This document shows positions 57,893 through 64,000 of a DNA stretch of 64,000 nucleotides, one piece after another. Positions within the stretch are counted from its first letter, which is position 1, and every line of letters begins with the position of its first letter. The DNA lies in the NCBI RefSeq assembly GCF_012927165.1, contig NZ_JABBGA010000011.1, forward strand, positions 88,399 to 152,398. The letters run 5' to 3'. The notes under the pieces are model-generated. The model did not search any database and was not told the origin of the DNA. It saw only the letters and a list, made by a program, of their open reading frames with translations. A program made the translations under genes and the position numbers. Source of the DNA: Zoogloea dura. Lineage in GTDB: Bacteria; Pseudomonadota; Gammaproteobacteria; Burkholderiales; Rhodocyclaceae.

Positions 57893-58714
57893 ATGTTGAC
57901 TGAGCAAGACCTCCATCAAAGGGCCTTCGCGGCCCTCATGACTGCCGATCCGGCTGCCAAGGGTGACGCCGTGGCTGCGCTCTGCAAGGACCGCAGGCGT
58001 GGCCTGCTGCCCTTGTCGATGACCCGTTCAGGGCCTGTTCTGCAGGTTGATGACCCGGGACGGCCTTCCCGTCCCGAGTTGGTCGTGCATACCTCCATGC
58101 CGAGGCGCAAGCCGGGCTCTCCCGGAGGGCACGCCGCGCTGCTGCACGCCATTGCCCACATCGAGTTCAATGCCATCAACCTGGCGCTGGACTGCGTCTA
58201 CCGCTTCCGCGGACTGCCCGATGATTACTACGATGGCTGGTTGCAGGTGGCCGCTGAGGAGGCCTACCACTACGGCCTGGTGGTGGATCGCCTGGCGGCA
58301 CTCGGTCATGCCTATGGAGACTTCCCGGCTCACCGGGGGCTGTGGGACATGGCGGTCAAGACGGCGGACGATCCCCTTGTGCGCATGGCCTTGGTGCCGC
58401 GAGTGCTGGAGGCGCGGGGGCTGGATGCGACTCCGCCCATCGTCGCGGCGCTAAGGCGGATCGGTGACAACGCGACCATCGCCGTGCTCGATATCATCCT
58501 GCGCGACGAGATTGGCCATGTGGCCCTGGGCGACCGCTGGTTCCGCCATTTCTGTGAAGAGCGCGGCCTTGAGCCGGAGGCGACCTACCTGTCTCTGATG
58601 AGCGAGTTTGACGCGCCGTGGCCACCCCGGCCCCTGAATATTGAAGCCCGCCGGCAGGCGGGCTTCAGCCGCGCGGAGATCGCCTGTCTCGAGGCGGGTA
58701 AGCCACGGCCCTGA
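57893..58714 (+). CDS. DUF455-family ferritin-like protein
   Basis: A 273-residue protein of the DUF455 (COG2833-type) ferritin-like family. It carries AHIEFNAINLALDCVYRF near residue 92, AAEEAYHYGLVVDRLAALG near 122 and RDEIGHVALGDRW near 204, three E(x2)H-type segments that would form a di-metal site. Substrate and function are unknown. The start ATG at 57893 is preferred; a short extension upstream is less likely. Confidence 0.87.
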   Translation: MLTEQDLHQRAFAALMTADPAAKGDAVAALCKDRRRGLLPLSMTRSGPVLQVDDPGRPSRPELVVHTSMPRRKPGSPGGHAALLHAIAHIEFNAINLALDCVYRFRGLPDDYYDGWLQVAAEEAYHYGLVVDRLAALGHAYGDFPAHRGLWDMAVKTADDPLVRMALVPRVLEARGLDATPPIVAALRRIGDNATIAVLDIILRDEIGHVALGDRWFRHFCEERGLEPEATYLSLMSEFDAPWPPRPLNIEARRQAGFSRAEIACLEAGKPRP

Positions 58715-58732
58715 GGGCGGCGGAAGCCGCCC
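58715..58732. terminator. GC hairpin between convergent DUF455 and ccsB genes
   Basis: A perfect 7-bp stem GGGCGGC/GCCGCCC (58715-58721 with 58726-58732) has a GGAA tetraloop, directly after the DUF455 stop and 18 bp from the ccsB stop. There is no clear U-tract. Confidence 0.45.
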
Positions 58733-58749
58733 GTCTCGAGGGAGTTGTA

Positions 58750-59892
58750 TCAGAGCGAGCCGTAGGAGTGCAGCCCGGACAGGAACATATTGACTCCCAC
58801 AAAGGCGAAGGCCGTCACCAGCAGGCCGATCACCGCCCACCAGGACAGCAGCGCGCCGCGCAGCCCCTTGGTGAGCCGGATGTGCAGCCAGGTGGCGTAG
58901 TTGAGCCACACGATGAAGGCCCAGGTTTCCTTCGGGTCCCACTGCCAGTAGGTTCCCCAGGCCTCAGCGGCCCACAGGGCGCCCAGGATGGTGGCGATGG
59001 TGAAGAAGGCAAAGCCGATGGCGATGGCCTTGTACATCACGTCCTCAAGCACCTTGGCGGGCGGCAGGCGGCTGATCAGGATGCCATTGCGCACCAGCAG
59101 GTCTGCCACGCCGATCATCGCCGCCAGCGCAAAGGCGCCGTAGCCGACGAAGTTGGCGGGTACATGAACCTTCATCCAGTAGCTCTGCAGCGCCGGGATC
59201 AGGGGCTGGATCTCATGGGCCTCGCGGGAAAAGGTGTACCACAGCAGGAAGGCCACGGCCGCCGAGATCACCGTCAATACGAACGCGCCCATCCTGCGGG
59301 TGGCATAGACGCCTTCGTAATAGAGGTAGAGCAGGCCGGTGATCAGGGAGAACAGCACGAAGACTTCGTAGAGGTTGCTGATCGGAATGTGCCCCACATC
59401 GGTGCCGATCAGATAGCTTTCATACCAGCGCACGAGAAGCCCCGTGGTGCCCATCGTGACGGCGCACCAGGTCAGTGCCGTGCCGGTGGCCTCGGCAAAG
59501 TCGGAGCGCGCGGCGAGGCCCAGCAGGTAGGCGCCGGTGGCGATGAAGAACAGCGCGCTCATCCACATGATCGCGGTCTGGCTGGAGATCAGGTACTTCA
59601 GGAAGAAGGCCTGTTCGGCCCTGGCCAGGTCGCCGCCGTAGAGGCTCAGGCTGAATACGGCGAGGCCTGCCGAGACTGCCAGGAATAGCCGGAAGGGCTT
59701 CCAGGCCACAACACCGATGGCGGCCAGCGCCGGTACGGTGAGGAGCAGGATGGCCTTGTCGTAGATGTCCATGAAGTCGCCGTACTGGCGCAGCGCAAAC
59801 AGGGCTCCGCCAATCAGGGCCAGGGCGAACAGGGCGTCGCCGGGGTTGAAGCGGCGCATAAGGGTGGTGGAGTCCTTGTGGGCGATGTCCAT
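58750..59892 (-). CDS. ccsB: Cytochrome c biogenesis protein CcsB/ResC
   Basis: A 380-residue inner-membrane protein of the system II haem lyase complex, with eight or more helices. The tryptophan-rich WWD haem-handling segment is LWAAEAWGTYWQWDPKETWAF near residue 305, with a conserved His in VHVPANFVGYG. It works with ResB to attach haem to apocytochromes. The start at 59892 places it 17 bp after the resB stop. Confidence 0.95.
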   Translation of the reverse strand: MDIAHKDSTTLMRRFNPGDALFALALIGGALFALRQYGDFMDIYDKAILLLTVPALAAIGVVAWKPFRLFLAVSAGLAVFSLSLYGGDLARAEQAFFLKYLISSQTAIMWMSALFFIATGAYLLGLAARSDFAEATGTALTWCAVTMGTTGLLVRWYESYLIGTDVGHIPISNLYEVFVLFSLITGLLYLYYEGVYATRRMGAFVLTVISAAVAFLLWYTFSREAHEIQPLIPALQSYWMKVHVPANFVGYGAFALAAMIGVADLLVRNGILISRLPPAKVLEDVMYKAIAIGFAFFTIATILGALWAAEAWGTYWQWDPKETWAFIVWLNYATWLHIRLTKGLRGALLSWWAVIGLLVTAFAFVGVNMFLSGLHSYGSL

Positions 59893-59908
59893 GATCGAAA
59901 ACCTCGTG

Positions 59909-61951
59909 TCAGGGGCGGGCGGGCGGGGTGAGCAGGGCCGCGATGGCATCCCGATGTTGCTCGAAGCGTTCATCCACGTCCATCGACTTGCGGTTCGAGC
60001 CGAGGGCGATCAGCGCCTCTCCCGAGTCTTTGAGAAGGATGAAGAGACGTCGTTCGCGGATGTACAGCATCGCGAACACGCCGAGAACCAGCAGCAGGGA
60101 GCCCAGGTAAACAATGGGCTTGCCTGGCGAGCGGGTCACCTGCAGCACGGTGGCCCGGACTTCATCGAAGCCAGTGAGCTGAAGATAGACCGGCGCACCA
60201 TAGTGCAGACTGTCGTTGGTGGCGTTCAGGGTGTCGCGCAGCAGGCGCGCGTGCGTCGGGGACGGCGTGGGGGCGGGCGCACCGGCTGCGCTGCGGGCGA
60301 GGTTCCAGGCCTCCCAGGCACAGCCTTCGAGGATCTTGATGAAGACGTCGGCAGCCTTGTCGCGTTCGCCGGCCGGGATGGTGCTCTCGATGAACTTGCC
60401 GAGGCCGTCGAAACCGCCCAGGGCAAACAGTTCGAGGGTGCGCCGGGTGGTCTCCTCGAGGCGTCCGCGCACCGCGCCGGCGGTGCTGGCGGGCAGGGCC
60501 GTGGCCGTGAAGCGGCGGGCGAGCTCGGCGTGGCGCGAGGTGTCGAGCAGCACGCTGCGGATCTCAAACCAGCTGTCCGGGCGGCCCTCGCCGTCCATCG
60601 GGATGCGCATGAAACGGAAGGGGGCGGAGGGCGAGTCACGCATGCCGGTGAGCAGATACCAGGCGCCGTCCTGCAGGATGGGCTGCATGAAGTTCTGGTA
60701 CTCGCGGGCCTGGCCGGCCGAGTCGCGCAGCTTGAACTGGATGCTCGGGCCGACGTTCTGCATGTCCTTGCGGGTGGGCGATCTGGCGCCGCTGCCCAGG
60801 TGCTTCTCGAGGCGGGTGAGCGCCCCGGCCTCGCTCTCCGGCGCATCAGTGGCCATGTTCTCGATGTTGAAGGCACGGAAGCTGCCCAGCTCGAGGCTGT
60901 GATCCAGCCCCTGGCTGGCCAGCTTGAGCGAGTCGCCCACCGCCGCCTCCAGCGGCATGGCGGAGGTGCCGTGGCCCGGGCGCAGGTCGTGGGCGAGCAT
61001 GCGCATGCGCGAGCCGCCGTCTTCGAAGCTGGCCTGGTACATCATCACGCCGGCGAACTCGAAGGGCTTGTTGACCTCGATGGTCTTCTCGATCGACTGG
61101 CCGGTGGCCGGATCGGTGAGCACGATGTCGCTGGCGAAGCGCTTGGGCATGCCGCTCTCGTAGTGCTCGAGATGGAACTTGCGCAGGGATACGGTGAAGG
61201 GCAGGTCCTGCAGCAGGATGCCGTCCTGCACATTGACCACGGCGGTATTGGCGCTCTTGCCCTCCGGGATGAAGACGTTGCCGCGGAAGCTCCAGTTGTC
61301 GAGGCCAAGCCGGCTCTCGGGGCCGATGTCGGCGATCAGCTGGTTGCCGCTGGTCACCTGTTTTCCGCCGAGTGCCATCCTCAGCTTGAGGGGCAGGTTG
61401 CCGTCGAGCAGTCCGCCAACGCAGATCAGCACGATCGCGCCGTGAGCCAGGAAGTAGCCGACCCGGGTCAGGCTGCCCTGTTTGGCGGCGAGCAGGACGC
61501 TGCTGTCCCGCTCATCGCAGCGGACCGCAAAGCCTGTGCGCTGCAGGTAGGCCAGAAGTGCCTCACGGGCCTCGGTGCGGGGCTGCAGCAGCGGAATGCG
61601 CGCATGGTGGGCAAAGCTGGCCAGCGAGGCTTCCCGGGCGTGTTCGCGGAAACCCCGCATGTCCTTGAGCATAGGGCGGGTCTGACGAACTATGCAGGCC
61701 GAGGTGGACAACACCAGGAAGCCCAGGATGGTCAGGAACCAGAAGGAGTTGTAGACCGAGTACAGGCCCAGCTTCTCGAAGACCGGGAACCAGAAGGGGC
61801 CGAACTGGCTGAGGTAGTTGTTGTAGGGTTCGTTCTGCTTGATCACCGTGCCGATGATTGACGAGATCCCCAGCACGGTGAGAAGGCTGATCGCGAAGCG
61901 CATCGAGCTGAGCAGCTCGTAGAGGGCGCGTGAGGTGCTGCGTGGTCGCAT
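59909..61951 (-). CDS. resB: Cytochrome c biogenesis protein ResB
   Basis: A 680-residue system II protein that holds apocytochrome and delivers haem with ResC. It has about three N-terminal helices (FAISLLTVLGISSIIGTVIKQNEPYNNYLSQFG near 16-48), a large periplasmic domain with the VNKPFEFAGVMMYQASFEDGG region and a last helix before ERRLFILLKDSGEALIALGSNR. The ATG at 61951 is clear. Confidence 0.95.
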   Translation of the reverse strand: MRPRSTSRALYELLSSMRFAISLLTVLGISSIIGTVIKQNEPYNNYLSQFGPFWFPVFEKLGLYSVYNSFWFLTILGFLVLSTSACIVRQTRPMLKDMRGFREHAREASLASFAHHARIPLLQPRTEAREALLAYLQRTGFAVRCDERDSSVLLAAKQGSLTRVGYFLAHGAIVLICVGGLLDGNLPLKLRMALGGKQVTSGNQLIADIGPESRLGLDNWSFRGNVFIPEGKSANTAVVNVQDGILLQDLPFTVSLRKFHLEHYESGMPKRFASDIVLTDPATGQSIEKTIEVNKPFEFAGVMMYQASFEDGGSRMRMLAHDLRPGHGTSAMPLEAAVGDSLKLASQGLDHSLELGSFRAFNIENMATDAPESEAGALTRLEKHLGSGARSPTRKDMQNVGPSIQFKLRDSAGQAREYQNFMQPILQDGAWYLLTGMRDSPSAPFRFMRIPMDGEGRPDSWFEIRSVLLDTSRHAELARRFTATALPASTAGAVRGRLEETTRRTLELFALGGFDGLGKFIESTIPAGERDKAADVFIKILEGCAWEAWNLARSAAGAPAPTPSPTHARLLRDTLNATNDSLHYGAPVYLQLTGFDEVRATVLQVTRSPGKPIVYLGSLLLVLGVFAMLYIRERRLFILLKDSGEALIALGSNRKSMDVDERFEQHRDAIAALLTPPARP

Positions 61952-61997
61952 GAAGGTATTGCGGCGGGGCGCCTGAAAACGGGGGGCCGATAAATGG

Positions 61998-62027
61998 AAA
62001 AAGGGGTGGCCGGAACCACCCCTTTTT
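61998..62027 (-). terminator. Intrinsic terminator after the cytochrome c4 gene
   Basis: A perfect 12-bp stem (61998-62009 with 62016-62027), loop CCGGAA on the plus strand, has flanking A and T runs. It is positioned after the cytochrome gene and before resB, both on the minus strand. Confidence 0.88.
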
Positions 62028-62056
62028 TAACGGGCTGCGCCGAGGCGCGCCTTGAC

Positions 62057-62692
62057 TCAGCGCAAACCGGCGGCGTAGTCGGCGACGGCCTTGATTTCCG
62101 GGTCGGTCATCTTGATGGCGATGGTGCGCATCATCTTGCTCGGGTCGTTGGCGCGCTCGCCGGCGCGGAAGGCCTTCAGCTGGGCTTCGGTGTAGTCGGC
62201 GAACTGGCCGGACAGGCGCGGGTACTGGGCCGGCAGGCCGGCGCCGGCCGGGCCGTGGCAGGCCGCACAGGCGGGGATGCCGCGCTTCACGTCGCCGGCG
62301 CGCCAGAGTTTCTGGCCGAGCTCGATGGAGGCCTTGTTCTTGGCGGACTCGGGCTTGAGCGTCTGGCTGGCGAAGTGGGCAGCCAGGCCTTTCATGTCGG
62401 CGTCGGACAGCGGTGCGGCCATGCCACCCATCACCGGGTTGGCGCGCTCGGCGGGGGCGCCGCCTTCGCTCTTGAAGTTCCGCAGCTGCTTGTAGAGGTA
62501 ATCCGCATGCTGACCCGCGAGTTTCGGGTTGGCGGGGATCTGGCTATTGCCGTCAGCGCCGTGGCAGGCGCCACAGATCTGTTCTGCAGTCTGTTTCGCC
62601 TTGGCCAGGTCGGGCTGGGCGGCGGCCTTGTCTTGAGCCTGGACCGCGCTGGCGGCCAGAAGCAGCGAAAGCAGAAGGGAACGCTTGATCAT
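62057..62692 (-). CDS. Diheme cytochrome c4-type protein
   Basis: A periplasmic c-type cytochrome of 211 residues. A signal peptide (MIKRSLLLSLLLAASAVQA) is followed by two homologous haem-c domains with CGACH near residue 40 and CAACH near residue 140, and Met ligands in the following segments (GGMAA, SKMMRT). It would transfer electrons to an oxidase. I chose the ATG at 62692, which gives the signal peptide. It lies upstream of resB/ccsB, which mature it. Confidence 0.94.
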   Translation of the reverse strand: MIKRSLLLSLLLAASAVQAQDKAAAQPDLAKAKQTAEQICGACHGADGNSQIPANPKLAGQHADYLYKQLRNFKSEGGAPAERANPVMGGMAAPLSDADMKGLAAHFASQTLKPESAKNKASIELGQKLWRAGDVKRGIPACAACHGPAGAGLPAQYPRLSGQFADYTEAQLKAFRAGERANDPSKMMRTIAIKMTDPEIKAVADYAAGLR

Positions 62693-62802
62693 GATGTCCT
62701 CGGAAAGCCAAGAATGTGGATGTCTCAAACCTGCTATTCTATAGCAATTCCAGTCATTTGCGCGATGCAGTAATTGCCTTGCCGCGTAATTCAAGCATCC
62801 TC

Positions 62803-63420
62803 ATGTCCCTCTTCCGCAACGCACAGTTCGAGATTTCCATCGCCAAGGCCAGTGGCCTGCCCACGCCCATCGGTCCCGAGGTGGCGTTTGCCGGCCGCTC
62901 CAATGCCGGCAAGTCCAGTGCCATCAACACACTGGCCAATCACACCCGCCTGGCCTATGTGTCCAAGACGCCGGGGCGGACGCAACTGATCAACTTCTTC
63001 CGCCTGCAGAACGGGGCGGTGCTGGTGGACCTCCCCGGCTATGGCTATGCCGAGGTGCCCGAGGCGATCCGGCGTCAGTGGCAGCATCTGCTCGAGGATT
63101 ACCTTACCCGGCGTCCCAATCTGATCGGCCTGGTGCTGATCATGGATTCGCGGCATCCCCTCAAGGAGCTCGACCGGACCATGATCGGCTGGTTTGCTCC
63201 CAGTGGCAGGCCGATCCACGTCCTGCTCACCAAAAGCGACAAGCTGACCCGCAGTGAAGCGGCGGCCACCCTGGCAAGGGTGCGCAAGGAGCTGGAACCG
63301 CTCGGAGATAAGGTGACCGTGCAATTGTTCTCGAGCTTGAAGAAGACCGGGGTTGAAGAGGTCGAGGTGGTGGTTGGATCATGGCTGAAGGCGCCTGATT
63401 CGAGCTTGCCGGAAGAATGA
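62803..63420 (+). CDS. engB: Ribosome biogenesis GTPase EngB (YsxC/YihA)
   Basis: A 205-residue TRAFAC GTPase needed for large-subunit assembly. P-loop [14 protein letters not shown] near residue 30, G2/G3 [13 protein letters not shown] and [11 protein letters not shown], and G4 TKSDKL near 145. The start ATG at 62803 gives the typical N-terminus; a frame extension upstream overlaps the promoter of the divergent cytochrome gene. Confidence 0.96.
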   Translation: MSLFRNAQFEISIAKASGLPTPIGPEVAFAGRSNAGKSSAINTLANHTRLAYVSKTPGRTQLINFFRLQNGAVLVDLPGYGYAEVPEAIRRQWQHLLEDYLTRRPNLIGLVLIMDSRHPLKELDRTMIGWFAPSGRPIHVLLTKSDKLTRSEAAATLARVRKELEPLGDKVTVQLFSSLKKTGVEEVEVVVGSWLKAPDSSLPEE

Positions 63421-63549
63421 CCGTTCGATGACGACGGGTTTTCCGGGCGAGGCGTTAGGTTTACCATTGCCGATAATGCGTTGATCCCGCGGTGTGTTTG
63501 TTCTGCGGTGTATCTGCCCCGGTTTCCCCACTTTCACCCAGAGCGGCTC

Positions 63550-64000
63550 ATGCAACTTCAACCCGTAATCCTCTCCGGCGGTTCCGGCACGCGCCTGTGG
63601 CCGCTGTCGCGCGAACAATATCCCAAGCAGCTCCTGGCCCTGGTGGGCGAGGACACCATGCTGCAGGCCACGGCGGGCCGGCTGGCCGGCTTTGTCGGGC
63701 AGCTGCCGGTGGCCGAAGCCCCGGTGGTGGTGTGCAACGAGGAATACCGCTTTGTCACTGCCGAGCAGCTGCGTGCTGCCGGGCGGGCCAGCGGCAACAT
63801 CGTGCTCGAGCCCACCGGCCGCAACACCGCGCCGGCCCTGGCCCTGGCGGCCCTGGCCGTGGTGGATGCCGACCCGGTGCTGCTGGTGATGCCGGCCGAC
63901 CACGTGATCCGTGATCTGCCCGGCTTCCAGAAAGCCATCGACGCCGGCATTCCGGCGGCCCTGGGCGGCGCCATCGTCACCTTTGGCATCGTCCCGACCC
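63550..64000 (+). CDS. Mannose-1-phosphate guanylyltransferase (5' part)
   Basis: A gene that runs off the right edge; about 150 residues are visible. VILSGGSGTRLWPLSREQYPKQLLAL is the nucleotidyltransferase signature, followed by EEYRFVTAEQL, EPTGRNTAPALALAAL and VMPADHVI, as in GDP-mannose pyrophosphorylase/phosphomannose isomerase (ManC/AlgA/XanB) enzymes. Whether a C-terminal isomerase domain follows cannot be seen. It should supply GDP-mannose for polysaccharide. Confidence 0.93.
   Translation, partial: MQLQPVILSGGSGTRLWPLSREQYPKQLLALVGEDTMLQATAGRLAGFVGQLPVAEAPVVVCNEEYRFVTAEQLRAAGRASGNIVLEPTGRNTAPALALAALAVVDADPVLLVMPADHVIRDLPGFQKAIDAGIPAALGGAIVTFGIVPT

Noticed and set aside
59765..61861. 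Open frame of about 698 codons antisense to resB
   Set aside because: resB and ccsB are well supported on the other strand. This is a GC-skew shadow.

Overview
The window is dense, high-GC (roughly two-thirds G+C) chromosomal DNA of a Gram-negative bacterium. The gene content is typical of a betaproteobacterium, and a member of the Rhodocyclales (Azospira/Dechlorosoma/Azoarcus type) is my best guess. Supports are the his operon running into hinT and tatABC, fmdB-DUF502-aspS, pilBCD, ResB/CcsB cytochrome c maturation with a c4-type cytochrome, and assimilatory nirBD with a kinase/phosphatase fusion. The assignment is inferred from gene content and order only; no rRNA is present. I saw no tRNA, rRNA, CRISPR array, insertion sequence or prophage.

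Layout. 0-3.5 kb: a PAS-GGDEF-EAL signalling protein and apaG. 3.7-15.6 kb: rpe, a divergent GlxA-type regulator/MFS exporter pair, gph, trpE-G-D-C and a tamB-like gene. 15.6-17.4 kb: a DUF2189 membrane protein, msrA and an FKBP isomerase, ending in a perfect bidirectional terminator. 17.4-24.2 kb: hisC (inverted), then hisB-H-A-F-I-E, a HIT protein and tatA-B-C, with an intrinsic terminator between tatA and tatB. 24.2-25.3 kb: two unrecognised genes. 25.4-30.6 kb: a light/UV-damage operon with a lipocalin lipoprotein, a photolyase-family protein, a 53-residue DUF2256 protein, a cryptochrome-DASH and an iron-sulfur (6-4) photolyase-type protein. The last three starts overlap or nearly abut the preceding stops, so translation is probably coupled.

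30.6-42.7 kb: ychF and argD; then, reading right to left, nirB-nirD-nitrate transporter-PP2C/kinase, preceded by a very good sigma-54 promoter and an NtrC-like site; dsbB and argB; a CWC protein; and nudB with a barnase/barstar pair. 42.7-47.3 kb: a receiver-TPR protein lacking the phospho-acceptor Asp, aspS, DUF502 and a zinc ribbon protein. 47.3-54.9 kb: pilD-pilC-pilB, a CNNM/CBS protein, a CcsA/HemX-like membrane protein and ffh. 54.9-64 kb: a FixLJ-like two-component pair, a phasin, a DUF455 protein, ccsB and resB, a diheme cytochrome, engB and the 5' part of a mannose-1-phosphate guanylyltransferase gene that runs off the end.

Most of the window is housekeeping. The accessory parts that deserve attention are the three-member photolyase/cryptochrome operon with its repeated GGACAA upstream element, the nitrogen-control region in front of nirB (NtrC-like site inside a hairpin loop, sigma-54 promoter, structured leader), the secreted RNase with its adjacent inhibitor, and the phospho-site-deficient receiver-TPR protein.
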